9,919 nucleotides of DNA from Bacteroidales bacterium (GTDB lineage: Bacteria > Bacteroidota > Bacteroidia > Bacteroidales > UBA932), in contig SFPH01000066.1 of assembly GCA_004552115.1 (NCBI GenBank), positions 1 through 9,919 on the forward strand, written 5' to 3'. Within the stretch, counting starts at the first letter, position 1, and every line of letters starts with the position of its first letter. A program made the translations under genes and the position numbers. The notes under the pieces were generated by a model. The model saw nothing but the letters and a program-made list of their open reading frames with translations, made no database searches and had not been told where the DNA came from. Of the stretch, positions 1-7,736 are shown in pieces.

Positions 1-425
1 GCCTCCGCAAGCCTGCGGTTCACGTCCGGAAGAGCTCCTCCGAGGGCCTCGCCGAATGCGTAGAGGTCACCGTCATTATTGATATATACAGGTATTCCGA
101 ACTTGTCCTCAAGGAATGGTCCGAGAGCTACTCCATCACGGAATGAAGGGAAATTCGGGAGATATCCGCCAATGATGCCGTTAGGGTAATCGGCCGGGCC
201 CGGGAATGCGAAACTTATGGCTACCGGCTTGTCTTCCAGAGAGTTGAGCACCGTGCTGAAACCCAATACCATCGTTTCGAGACAGAGGTCGAGATTGTTG
301 GAATTGGAAGGGAGCGTGATCGGGTCCACGATGTACTCTCCTCCGCGCATTGCGCTGAACACCATATTGGTTCCGCCTGCGTCAAGCGTCAGGACAATTC
401 TCGAGTCGTTTCTGAAATCAGTCAT
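1..425 (-). CDS. ROK-family sugar kinase, N-terminal part (cut by window edge)
   Basis: The first 141 residues of a ROK (repressor/ORF/kinase) protein are visible; the C-terminal half, including the family's zinc-binding cysteine cluster, lies outside the window. The phosphate-binding loop DAGGTN is at residues 15-20. A substrate-side segment, FAFPGPADYPNG, is at about 73-83. The motif NNDGDLYAFGEA at 116-127 contains Asp118, the expected catalytic base. There is no helix-turn-helix before the kinase fold, so this is a kinase rather than a NagC-type repressor. It is the last visible gene of the gpmI-GH130-GH92 run and starts 26 bases after the GH92 stop. From that context the likely substrate is mannose, GlcNAc or another hexose released from mannosides; the sequence alone does not fix it. 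The start at 425 is the first ATG after the preceding gene and no Shine-Dalgarno sequence is present. Confidence 0.88.
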   Translation of the reverse strand, partial: MTDFRNDSRIVLTLDAGGTNMVFSAMRGGEYIVDPITLPSNSNNLDLCLETMVLGFSTVLNSLEDKPVAISFAFPGPADYPNGIIGGYLPNFPSFRDGVALGPFLEDKFGIPVYINNDGDLYAFGEALGGALPDVNRRLAE

Positions 426-435
426 AATTATCTAT

Positions 436-448
436 GTTTAGTGTTATG
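436..448 (-). promoter_or_regulatory. Intergenic element CATAACACTAAAC before the ROK gene
   Basis: On the minus strand the 26-base gap between the GH92 stop and the ROK start holds CATAACACTAAAC, ending 10 bases before the ATG. A near-identical copy sits before the GH92 start (2604-2617). Neither gap has a Shine-Dalgarno sequence. Bacteroidetes generally start translation from A-rich leaders, so this may be a translation enhancer; a protein or RNA-processing site is possible. The function is inferred only from the repetition. Confidence 0.35.
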
Positions 449-451
449 AAA

Positions 452-2599
452 TCAATACCAAAGAGTCTTTTCGGTTCCCATCCTGAACACGAGTTCGCCG
501 CCCTTCACGATATCATTGAACTCTATGTAAGGGTAAGGATGGTTCTTCCCGTTCAATGTCACGGACTGGATGTAGCGGGCTTCGCCGCTGAGGCCCTCCG
601 CCCTGATTTTCAGGGTGCCGCCCGGAACCTGCACCTCCGCACCGGCGAATGAAGGCTTGCCGAACCAGAATCTTGCACCGGCTGGCTCAACCTGATACAT
701 TCCCAGGCTTGAGAGGATATACCAGGCCGACATCTGGCCCACATCCTCATTGCCGGAAAGGCCGTTAGGGTCGTGGAAGTAAAGGGTCCTGAGCACCTCG
801 TCAATCTTGTCCGCAGCCTTCCATGGCTGGCCGGCCATAGTATAGAAATAGATGATGTGGTGGCTCGGCTCATTGCCGTGGGCGTACTGGCCTATGAGTC
901 CGGAGATGTCCGGAGAAGCCTCCGCTCCCTCGATCTCATTCTTCGCAGCGAAGAGGCTGTCGAGTCTCTCTGCAAGTTTTTCCTTTGAGCCATAGAGAGT
1001 TACGAGGCCGTCGAAATCCTGCGGAACAAGCCAGGTATACTGCCAGGCATTGCCCTCGCAATATACGTCGGCCCTGTGGTTGGAGCTGTACGGATTGAAC
1101 GGCTCCACGAATGTGCCGTCGGAATTGCGGCCCCTTATGAACAATGTCTCAGGGTCGAAATAATTGCGGTAGGAATGGCTTCTCTCATTGAAATAGGCAT
1201 AATCTTCCTCCTTGCCGAGACGGCGGGCGGCAGCAGCCATTGCCCCGTCTGCTATGGCATACTCCATATCGTAGGCCACGGACTCGTTGAAATCCCTGTC
1301 AGCCGGGATGAAGCCGCATTCCATACGGATGTCCTGGCCCCTGTCGGGACGCATCTCAGACTCCCTGAGGGCATTGTAGGCCTGTTCCTTGTCGAAGCCT
1401 TCGAAGTCCTTGACCAGGATGTCGGCCAATGCGATTACACCCGGGTTGCCGACCATGCAGTCGGTCTCATTGCCCCAGAGATGCCATACGGGCAGCTTGC
1501 CCTGCTCCTCGTGGATTTTCATCATTGTCCTGGCGATGTCCCTGATCTTTTCCGGATGAATCACTGTCATCAGAGGCATGGCAGCCCTGTAAGTATCCCA
1601 CAATGAGAATGTTGTGTATGTCTTGAAGTCATTGTTCCGGTGGATGTCCCCGTCGGCCCCGCGGTAGTCCCCGTTGACGTCGCAGAACTCGGACGGCTGT
1701 ATCATCGTGTGGTAGAGGGCCGTGTAGAAGATTGTCCTTTCGTCCACATCACCGGTTTCGATGCGGATTTTGGAAAGTTCCCTGTTCCAGGCGTTTCTGG
1801 CAGCCTCCCTGGTCTTCTCGAAATCCCAGCCCGGGAGTTCGGCGGCCATGTTAGCCTTCGCTCCGTCAATGTCAACAGGAGAAATCGCGACTTTCAGCAT
1901 TATCTTTTCGCCTTCGGCAAGGTCAAAATTCACCCTGGCGTATTGCCCGATGTTCTCCACGCTTTCGAAAGGCTTGCTGAACTTGGCATAGAAGAATACT
2001 TTCTGGTTCCTGGCCCAGCCCCTGGAAAATCTCCAGCCCTTCAGGGCATCATTGCCCTCAGCCTCAATCCTGGTGTCCGTGGCCTTGTCCCAGCATCCTC
2101 CGTTCTCCAAATCAAACACGATGGCCGTGGAATCGGAGGCCGGGAATGTATATCTGTGGAATCCGACCCTGGATGTGGCCGTCATCTCGGCCAGAATATC
2201 GTAGCGGAGCAGAGGAACGCTGTAGTAATCAGGCTCTGCAACCTCCCTGGACCTGTCGGCGTACGACCAGAGTCCTTCCCTGGAATACTCCACGCTGCCG
2301 GTGACAGGCATCACGGTAATGTCGAAGAGGTCTCCGATTCCGGTCCCCTCAAGATGGGTGTGGGAGAATCCGATCACCGTGGAATCGCTGTCATGGTAGC
2401 CGGAGCACCAGTCCCATTGCTGGGGAATACTGGTAGGCCCGAGCTGGACAAGGCCGAATGGAACGCTGGCGCCCACGAAAACGTGTCCGTGACCTCCGCT
2501 TCCAATCTTCGTATCAACGTAACCGGCATAGTCTTCAGGTGCCGAGCATGAAAATGCCATGGCGAGAAGGACTGCCGATGCCGCAAATTTCAGTTTCAT
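452..2599 (-). CDS. GH92 family alpha-mannosidase, lipoprotein
   Basis: This 715-residue protein is close to the usual GH92 length of about 750. GH92 enzymes are calcium-dependent, inverting exo-alpha-mannosidases that trim N-glycans and mannans. A type II signal peptide spans residues 1-17 with lipobox AFSC and Cys18 as the lipidated residue; an acidic pair (E22-D23) follows, so surface display is possible. The N-terminal beta domain holds HVFVGASVPFGLVQLGPTS (39-57) and GFSHTHLEGTG (77-87). The catalytic (alpha/alpha)6 barrel holds SLWDTYRAAMP (332-342), WHLWGNETDCMVGNPG (372-387), YCEGNAWQYTW (513-523), HGNEPSHH (574-581) and GNEDVGQMSAWY (616-627). By motif spacing Glu515 is my best candidate for the general acid and Asp619 for the base; this is inference from recalled family structures. 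Linkage specificity (1,2, 1,3 or other) cannot be read off. The gene follows the GH130 gene by 26 bases and precedes the ROK kinase by 26. The start is the only ATG that gives the signal peptide. Confidence 0.96.
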   Translation of the reverse strand: MKLKFAASAVLLAMAFSCSAPEDYAGYVDTKIGSGGHGHVFVGASVPFGLVQLGPTSIPQQWDWCSGYHDSDSTVIGFSHTHLEGTGIGDLFDITVMPVTGSVEYSREGLWSYADRSREVAEPDYYSVPLLRYDILAEMTATSRVGFHRYTFPASDSTAIVFDLENGGCWDKATDTRIEAEGNDALKGWRFSRGWARNQKVFFYAKFSKPFESVENIGQYARVNFDLAEGEKIMLKVAISPVDIDGAKANMAAELPGWDFEKTREAARNAWNRELSKIRIETGDVDERTIFYTALYHTMIQPSEFCDVNGDYRGADGDIHRNNDFKTYTTFSLWDTYRAAMPLMTVIHPEKIRDIARTMMKIHEEQGKLPVWHLWGNETDCMVGNPGVIALADILVKDFEGFDKEQAYNALRESEMRPDRGQDIRMECGFIPADRDFNESVAYDMEYAIADGAMAAAARRLGKEEDYAYFNERSHSYRNYFDPETLFIRGRNSDGTFVEPFNPYSSNHRADVYCEGNAWQYTWLVPQDFDGLVTLYGSKEKLAERLDSLFAAKNEIEGAEASPDISGLIGQYAHGNEPSHHIIYFYTMAGQPWKAADKIDEVLRTLYFHDPNGLSGNEDVGQMSAWYILSSLGMYQVEPAGARFWFGKPSFAGAEVQVPGGTLKIRAEGLSGEARYIQSVTLNGKNHPYPYIEFNDIVKGGELVFRMGTEKTLWY

Positions 2600-2603
2600 A
2601 TCA

Positions 2604-2617
2604 GTTTAAGTGTTATG
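2604..2617 (-). promoter_or_regulatory. Intergenic element CATAACACTTAAAC before the GH92 gene
   Basis: Read on the minus strand, this lies in the 26-base gap between the GH130 stop and the GH92 ATG and ends 4 bases before the start codon. It differs from the copy at 436-448 only by one extra T. The two gaps are otherwise unlike. There is no Shine-Dalgarno sequence. A leader element for translation start is the simplest reading. Confidence 0.35.
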
Positions 2618-2625
2618 TGTATGTG

Positions 2626-3624
2626 TTACAATATGCTGGTCCGCTTCGTGAATTCAATGATCTCAGGGATATAGCCGAATGCGAGGCCCGTGACCGTGTC
2701 GGCGCATCCGTAATAGACGGCGATCCTGCCGGTCTCGGGGTCGTGGAGAGAGGCGCATGGGAAGGTCACGTTCGGGACGTCCCCTGCCAGTTCGTAAATC
2801 TCCCTCGGCGATATGAGATACTGTCCGCTTCTGGCAATCGGTTTCCACGGCTGGTCAAGGTCCAGGAGAGCGGAGCCGAATGCGTAGACATATCCGTTGC
2901 AGGAATTCAGCACTCCGTGAAACAGCAGCAGCCAGCCCTCGGATGTCTCGATCGGCACAGGTCCTGCACCAATCTTCATGCATTGCCAGGCGCTCTGCTC
3001 GAACGGGGCGGGAGCCATCACGTGGCGGTGGTGTCCCCAGTATTCCAGATCCGGGGACTCGGAGTAGAATATGTCTCCGAATGCCGTGTGGCCGGTGTCA
3101 CTCGGACGGGAAAGAAGGGCGAACTTGCCGTTTATCTTCCTCGGGAAGAGGACTCCGTTCCTGTTGTAAGGCAGGAAGGCATTCTCAAGCTGGTGGAATG
3201 TCCTGAAGTCGTCCGTCCAGGCAAGGCCGATTGTCGGACCGTGATAGCCGTTGCACCAGGTCACGTAGTACCTTCCGTCAATCTCGGCCACTCTCGGGTC
3301 ATATCCGTAGACCCACTCGCCGATTTCCGGGTCAGCGCCCTCGAAACGGATGGTCTCGGGATTGATGTCCCAATTCAGTCCGTCTTTCGAGAAGCCGGCG
3401 TGCAGGGCCATCCTGCGGTTCTTGTCGTCACATCTGAAAACTCCGGCGTAGCCCCCTTTGAAAGGGACCACGGCGGAGTTGAATATGCTGTTTGAATCAG
3501 GAAGAAGGTCTCGTCTTATGACAGGATTGGCTGAATATCTCCAGAGTACGTCGGAGCACCCTTCAGGCCTGTCCTGCCAAGGCATATCCGGAAGACTCCT
3601 TCCTGCTATTCTGAGCTTTGTCAT
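2626..3624 (-). CDS. GH130 family beta-mannosyl phosphorylase
   Basis: A 332-residue protein with the five-bladed beta-propeller signature of GH130. These enzymes usually split beta-mannosides with inorganic phosphate to give alpha-mannose 1-phosphate. The length fits the Man-beta-1,4-GlcNAc phosphorylase-type subgroup (about 325-335 residues) better than the longer mannosyl-glucose phosphorylases. The catalytic Asp is D109 in YDPR (108-111). Asn49, Arg155, Arg173, His236 and Asp309 all fall exactly five residues after the positions I recall for UhgbMP (N44, R150, R168, H231, D304). The phosphate-binding set therefore appears intact, which favours a phosphorylase over the hydrolytic GH130 members. 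There is no signal peptide, so it acts in the cytoplasm. It starts 15 bases after the gpmI stop and is followed by GH92, which fits import of a mannosyl-GlcNAc core after alpha-mannose trimming. Substrate choice is inferred from family and context. Confidence 0.9.
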   Translation of the reverse strand: MTKLRIAGRSLPDMPWQDRPEGCSDVLWRYSANPVIRRDLLPDSNSIFNSAVVPFKGGYAGVFRCDDKNRRMALHAGFSKDGLNWDINPETIRFEGADPEIGEWVYGYDPRVAEIDGRYYVTWCNGYHGPTIGLAWTDDFRTFHQLENAFLPYNRNGVLFPRKINGKFALLSRPSDTGHTAFGDIFYSESPDLEYWGHHRHVMAPAPFEQSAWQCMKIGAGPVPIETSEGWLLLFHGVLNSCNGYVYAFGSALLDLDQPWKPIARSGQYLISPREIYELAGDVPNVTFPCASLHDPETGRIAVYYGCADTVTGLAFGYIPEIIEFTKRTSIL

Positions 3625-3639
3625 TGTCTTGATCCGTTA

Positions 3640-5166
3640 TCAGATGAGAGGCTCTGCCTCCATTGCCGCAGGCTGCGGAATGCCCATAAGCTTGAGGATG
3701 GTAGGGGCCACATTGCAGAGGGCGCCATCCTTTACTTCCTTCACGTCGTCGCCGGCATTGATCACGATGAACTGGACGAGGTTGAGGGAGTGTGCGGTGT
3801 TAGGGCTGCCGTCAGGATTCACGGCATTGTCGGCATTGCCGTGGTCGGCGGTGAGAAGGATGGCGTATCCGTGTTCGATGGCGGCGTTGACAACCTTCTC
3901 CACGCAGCCGTCAATGCATTTAACAGCCTTGCAGATAGCGTCATATACGCCTGTGTGGCCGACCATGTCACCGTTTGCAAAGTTCAGGATGATGAGATCC
4001 TCCTTCTCGGTGTTGATGGCCTCCACGAGCTTCTCGGTAACTTCCGGAGCGCTCATCTCAGGCTGGAGGTCGTATGTTGCAACTTTCGGAGAGTTCACCA
4101 GAATCCTGTCCTCGTTCTCGAAAGGAGTCTCGCGGCCTCCGTTGAAGAAGAATGTCACGTGTGCGTATTTCTCGGTCTCGGCAATGCGGAGCTGACGCTT
4201 TCCGGCCTTGGAAACCACCTCGCCGAGGGTGTCCTGCACGAGTTCCTTGTCAAAGAGGATGTGGAGTCCGGTAAATGATGCGTCGTATGGGGTCATGCAG
4301 CAGTAGTAGAGGTTCGGGATGACCTTCATTCCGAAATCAGGCATGTCGTTCTGGGTGAGAACGGCGGTGATTTCGCGTGCGCGGTCGTTGCGGAAGTTCA
4401 TGAAGATGACCGCATCGCCCTCCTCAATCTTTGCAAGTGGCTTACCGTCAGCACCTGTAATGACGATAGGCTTGATGAATTCGTCGGTCACATCGGCATC
4501 GTAGGAAGCCTTGATGCCCTCGGCTGCAGATGTGAATGCGGCACCCTCACCCTTCACGAGAAGGTTGTAGGCCTGCTGTATGCGCTCCCATCTCTTGTCC
4601 CTGTCCATCGCATAGAAGCGTCCGCAGACAGAGGCTACCTTTCCGGTACTTGCAGCCATGTGCTGCTCGAGCTCGGCCACGAAGCCTGCGCCACTGTGCG
4701 GGTCGGTGTCACGGCCGTCCATGAAGCAGTGTACATATACATCCTCGAGGCCGTATTCCTTGGCCACATTGAGGAACTCGAAATAATGCTCGAGGGAGCT
4801 GTGGACTCCGCCGCGGGAGCAGAGGCCGAGAAGGTGGAGCTTCTTTCCGCTCTGCTTTACATAATCATATACGCCCTTGACCTCGGCCCTGTCCAGAAGC
4901 TTGTGCTCGCGGCAGGCCTTGTTGATCTTCATAAGGTCTTGATATACAACTCTTCCGGCACCGAGATTCATGTGACCGACCTCAGAGTTTCCCATCTGTC
5001 CGTCAGGAAGTCCGACATATTCTCCGCAAGCCTGGAGATGGCTCATCGGATATTTGGCGCGAAGTGTGTCAATGAATGGTGCGCCCTGGGTGTAGATGGC
5101 ATTGGAGTGGTCGTGCTTGCCCTCTCCCCAGCCATCGAGAATCATAAGAAGAACTTTTCTGTCCAT
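3640..5166 (-). CDS. gpmI: 2,3-bisphosphoglycerate-independent phosphoglycerate mutase
   Basis: GpmI interconverts 3- and 2-phosphoglycerate in glycolysis and gluconeogenesis through a phosphoserine intermediate and two metal ions (usually Mn2+). At 508 residues it is full length. The alkaline-phosphatase-like domain carries Asp11 (ILDGWG), the nucleophile Ser61 in [12 protein letters not shown], Asp400 and His404 (NGDMVGHTG), Asp441 and His442 (TADHGNAD) and His459 (TAHSLN). The phosphotransferase domain holds His123 (RGGVHSS), Asp153 ([10 protein letters not shown]) and the FRNDRAREI segment (258-266). Every expected metal and catalytic residue is present. It is the first gene of the minus-strand run, just downstream of a divergent promoter region, and the GH130 gene starts 15 bases after its stop, so they are probably co-transcribed. 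The leader before the ATG is A-rich with no Shine-Dalgarno sequence. An essential glycolytic gene heading a glycan operon is somewhat unusual. Confidence 0.97.
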   Translation of the reverse strand: MDRKVLLMILDGWGEGKHDHSNAIYTQGAPFIDTLRAKYPMSHLQACGEYVGLPDGQMGNSEVGHMNLGAGRVVYQDLMKINKACREHKLLDRAEVKGVYDYVKQSGKKLHLLGLCSRGGVHSSLEHYFEFLNVAKEYGLEDVYVHCFMDGRDTDPHSGAGFVAELEQHMAASTGKVASVCGRFYAMDRDKRWERIQQAYNLLVKGEGAAFTSAAEGIKASYDADVTDEFIKPIVITGADGKPLAKIEEGDAVIFMNFRNDRAREITAVLTQNDMPDFGMKVIPNLYYCCMTPYDASFTGLHILFDKELVQDTLGEVVSKAGKRQLRIAETEKYAHVTFFFNGGRETPFENEDRILVNSPKVATYDLQPEMSAPEVTEKLVEAINTEKEDLIILNFANGDMVGHTGVYDAICKAVKCIDGCVEKVVNAAIEHGYAILLTADHGNADNAVNPDGSPNTAHSLNLVQFIVINAGDDVKEVKDGALCNVAPTILKLMGIPQPAAMEAEPLI

Positions 5167-5193
5167 ATTAAAATGCTTTTGTTATTTTATTCT

Positions 5194-5201
5194 TACATTT
5201 G
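5194..5201 (+). promoter_or_regulatory. Candidate -7 box for rnr (TACATTTG)
   Basis: TACATTTG matches the Bacteroidetes primary sigma factor -7 consensus TAnnTTTG and points towards rnr, which would give an untranslated leader of about 100 bases. A TTTG at 5178-5181 is too close to act as a standard -33 box, so only half of the promoter matches. Confidence 0.4.
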
Positions 5202-5227
5202 CACTGCAATCAAAAAATATGCTTTTG

Positions 5228-5237
5228 CTTTGCAAAG
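5228..5237. repeat. 10-base perfect palindrome CTTTGCAAAG
   Basis: CTTTGCAAAG lies in the divergent gpmI/rnr intergenic region and overlaps the candidate gpmI -7 box. The position would suit an operator, but a 10-base palindrome in AT-rich DNA can arise by chance. Confidence 0.3.
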
Positions 5238-5240
5238 ATA
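5233..5240 (-). promoter_or_regulatory. Candidate -7 box for the gpmI operon (TATCTTTG)
   Basis: On the minus strand TATCTTTG matches TAnnTTTG and would start transcription about 60 bases before the gpmI ATG. No TTTG is found about 20 bases further upstream, so the -33 element is absent or degenerate. It would drive gpmI-GH130-GH92-ROK, because no other promoter-sized gap exists in that run. Confidence 0.45.
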
Positions 5241-5274
5241 CTATTTTTTCAGTGCATAGCGGATATATTATAAC

Positions 5275-5287
5275 TGCGAATTTCGCA
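5275..5287. repeat. Inverted repeat TGCGAA-T-TTCGCA in the rnr leader
   Basis: Two perfect 6-base arms around one central base lie 18 bases before the rnr ATG, inside the predicted leader. The loop is too small for a strong RNA hairpin, so a protein-binding site is the more natural reading. The function is unknown. Confidence 0.35.
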
Positions 5288-5305
5288 TCAACATTCAAAT
5301 TGACA

Positions 5306-7714
5306 ATGGCAGACAGAAGAAGACGCAAAGGAGGCGACCGCGGACAGGGGCATTCCAATACCAAACGTTCGAGCGGCAATATTTTCAGAAAGAGCAGAAA
5401 AGAGAACCGCAACAAGGAGATAGCAGAAGTCATCGGCATCGTGCAGATGATGAGGGACAAGAATATTTTCGTGAAGGTGGAGGAAGGAGACGATGTCTTC
5501 GTGAGGATGGACAAGGCCAGAGGCGCCCTGAACGGGGACAAGGTCCGGGTATCCGTGACGAAGGAGAAAACGGAGACCAAGAGGTGCGAGGGTAGCGTCA
5601 AAGAGATACTGGAGCGGTCACCGAGGCCTTTCGTCGGGGTTCTCCAGATCGTGGGAGGACAGGCCTGGGTGCTGATGCAGAGCAGGACAATGCCATACGA
5701 CATCCGCATTGACGTGGCTGACCCGAAGGGAAAAATTTACATGAAGCGCAAGGGCGCCTATCCCGAGACCGGCTTCCTCAGGCAGGCCGGCGGCAAGGAA
5801 TACACCGTGGCCGGGCTCTTCGAGACCGTGGACGGGGAAAGCCGGGAAATGGGCGTCCGTACGGGAATGAAGGTGGCCGCCGTGGATGTGCTCGGAGCGC
5901 CGGGAGAGAATGATACCGAGATGCATGCGATCCTCGCCGAATACGCATTGCCTTACAGATTCGCCCCGGAGGTGGAGAATGCGGCCGATGAGATCTCGGA
6001 GAAGATTGCCGCGAAGGATCTGAAGGGTAGGAAGGACTTCAGGAATATATTGACTTTCACCATTGACCCGGAGGATGCGAAGGATTTCGACGACGCTCTT
6101 TCCTTCAGGACCCTGGACAACGGGAATTACGAGGTTGGCGTGCATATCGCCGACGTATCTTATTATGTGACACCTGGTTCCGTAGTGGACAACGAGGCCC
6201 GTTCCCGCGGCACATCGGTGTATCTGGTGGACCGCACGGTGCCGATGCTGCCGGAAAAGCTTTCGAACAAGCTCTGCTCCCTCCGTCCGAATGAGGACAA
6301 GCTGACATTCTCGGCCGTGTTCGAGATAACGCCTCTCGGCAAGGTGGCCGGGCAGTGGTTCGGAAGGACAGTGATCAGGTCCGACTACCGCTTCGCCTAC
6401 GAGACTGCGCAGCAGATCATTGACAATGGTGAAAAATCCCTTGAAATGGAGCTCAGGGGCGGTACGGACGGCATCAATGCGGCCGTGAAGGACCCTGTGC
6501 TGGAGGCTTCCCCGGAGGCTGCGGAGCGCCGGGCCAAGGCGGAAGGACGCAGCGAGGCGGCTATCGGCGAGGGAGCATTGGAGGGCTGCATTATCCCGCG
6601 TGAGCTGAAGGAGGCAATATTGAAACTGCACGACATCGCCACGAGGCTGCGCAAGAAGAGGTTCGCATCCGGAGCCATCAGTTTCGAAAGACCGGAAATG
6701 AAGGTGGAAGTGGATGAGAAGGGCCGTCCGGTACGCGTATATCAGAAGATTTCCAAGGAGGCCAACTGGCTCATCGAGGAGTTCATGCTTCTGGCCAACA
6801 GGTCAGTGGCCGAGTTCATAGCTACCTGCGGCAAGATGGACGGGGTGGCAAAGAAGAAGGCGAAGACCTTCGTTTACCGTATCCACGACGAGCCTAACGG
6901 GGAGAAAATCCAGGGCCTGAGGGAGTTCGCAGGCAATTTCGGATACAAGATGGAAGGCGGTGCCGAGGGCCGTGGCCTGGCCAAGGCTCTCAACTCCCTC
7001 CTGTCCGACGCAAAGGACAAGCCTGAGTTCAATGCCATCGAAATGCTGGCCCTGAGGTCAATGGCCAAGGCCTGCTACAGCACCGACAACATTGGCCACT
7101 ACGGCCTGGCCTTCAAGTTCTACACTCATTTCACCTCCCCTATCAGGCGCTACCCTGACACTATGGTGCACCGCCTTCTGGCAATGTATCTGGACGGGGC
7201 CGACTCCCAGAGCAAGGATTACTACGAGGAGCAATGCCAATATGCCTCCGCCCGCGAGGTGGTGGCTGCGGAGGCCGAAAGGTCCAGCATCAAGTACAAG
7301 CTGGTGGAGTTCATGCAGGACAAGGTAGGCGGTGAGTTCGAAGGCAATATTTCCGGCCTGACCGAGTGGGGCATGTACGTGGAAATCGACCCGACGAAGA
7401 TCGAGGGAATGGTAGCCCTGCGCGATATCAAGTCCGACTTCTTCGAGTTCGACCAGGAGAAATACCGCATTGTCGGCCGCCGCACCGGTGTCATCTACAA
7501 TCTGGGCGACCGTGTGAAAATCCGCGTGAAGTCCGCCGACATCGAGCAGAAACTGCTTGACTATGAACTTGTCGAGACCGGGTTCGAGGAGCGTGCCGAA
7601 AAAGGCCCTGCGGATGATTCCGCCCCTTCCAAGGGCAACAAGGCCGCCCGCAAGGCCAAGGTCAAGGCGGCCATCAGGCTTTCCAAGCAGAGGGCGGAGA
7701 GGAAGAGGAAATAG
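5306..7714 (+). CDS. rnr: Ribonuclease R (RNB-family 3'-5' exoribonuclease)
   Basis: RNase R degrades structured RNA processively from the 3' end and takes part in mRNA turnover and rRNA/tRNA quality control. The chosen start gives 802 residues (MADRRRR...). The reading frame stays open upstream to 5096, but that stretch lies over the gpmI start and the promoter region and looks non-coding. Domain order: basic tail (1-38), cold-shock domain 1 (about 39-105), cold-shock domain 2 (about 108-200), catalytic RNB domain (about 240-640), S1 domain (about 672-757) and a Lys/Arg-rich tail (762-802). The metal ligands Asp254, Asp260, Asp262 and Asp263 are in DPEDAKDFDD, with the same spacing as RNase II. 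FTSPIRRYPD (609-618) supplies the RNA-binding arginines. The N-terminal winged-helix domain found in many RNase R proteins is not visible, and residues about 377-435 look like an extra Ala/Glu-rich insertion. No terminator with a T run follows. Confidence 0.96.
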   Translation: MADRRRRKGGDRGQGHSNTKRSSGNIFRKSRKENRNKEIAEVIGIVQMMRDKNIFVKVEEGDDVFVRMDKARGALNGDKVRVSVTKEKTETKRCEGSVKEILERSPRPFVGVLQIVGGQAWVLMQSRTMPYDIRIDVADPKGKIYMKRKGAYPETGFLRQAGGKEYTVAGLFETVDGESREMGVRTGMKVAAVDVLGAPGENDTEMHAILAEYALPYRFAPEVENAADEISEKIAAKDLKGRKDFRNILTFTIDPEDAKDFDDALSFRTLDNGNYEVGVHIADVSYYVTPGSVVDNEARSRGTSVYLVDRTVPMLPEKLSNKLCSLRPNEDKLTFSAVFEITPLGKVAGQWFGRTVIRSDYRFAYETAQQIIDNGEKSLEMELRGGTDGINAAVKDPVLEASPEAAERRAKAEGRSEAAIGEGALEGCIIPRELKEAILKLHDIATRLRKKRFASGAISFERPEMKVEVDEKGRPVRVYQKISKEANWLIEEFMLLANRSVAEFIATCGKMDGVAKKKAKTFVYRIHDEPNGEKIQGLREFAGNFGYKMEGGAEGRGLAKALNSLLSDAKDKPEFNAIEMLALRSMAKACYSTDNIGHYGLAFKFYTHFTSPIRRYPDTMVHRLLAMYLDGADSQSKDYYEEQCQYASAREVVAAEAERSSIKYKLVEFMQDKVGGEFEGNISGLTEWGMYVEIDPTKIEGMVALRDIKSDFFEFDQEKYRIVGRRTGVIYNLGDRVKIRVKSADIEQKLLDYELVETGFEERAEKGPADDSAPSKGNKAARKAKVKAAIRLSKQRAERKRK

Positions 7715-7736
7715 GGATTGCCGCAGAATAATCCCC

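Noticed and set aside
1640..2551. Long plus-strand open frame (303 codons) opposite GH92
   Set aside because: It is antisense to a clear GH92 gene and its translation shows no family motifs. Long antisense frames are expected in GC-rich DNA.
2458..3495. Long plus-strand open frame (345 codons) opposite GH130 and the GH92 5' end
   Set aside because: It crosses two real genes and the gap between them on the other strand; the translation is low in structure and unrecognisable.
5178..5201. TTTG at 5178 paired with TACATTTG as a full Bacteroidetes promoter
   Set aside because: The spacing is only 12 bases where about 19-21 is expected; only the -7 box was kept.
5096..5305. 70-residue upstream extension of RNase R
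   Set aside because: It overlaps the gpmI start and the AT-rich promoter region; the sequence looks non-coding and the start at 5306 gives a typical basic N-terminus.
5618..6631. Minus-strand open frame (337 codons) opposite rnr
   Set aside because: It mirrors the RNase R codons, including the conserved metal-binding region, and shows no domain of its own.
7714..7735. Hairpin GGGATT...AATCCC right after the rnr stop as an rnr terminator
   Set aside because: The stem has only six pairs with a ten-base loop and no T run follows, so it is not a convincing intrinsic terminator.
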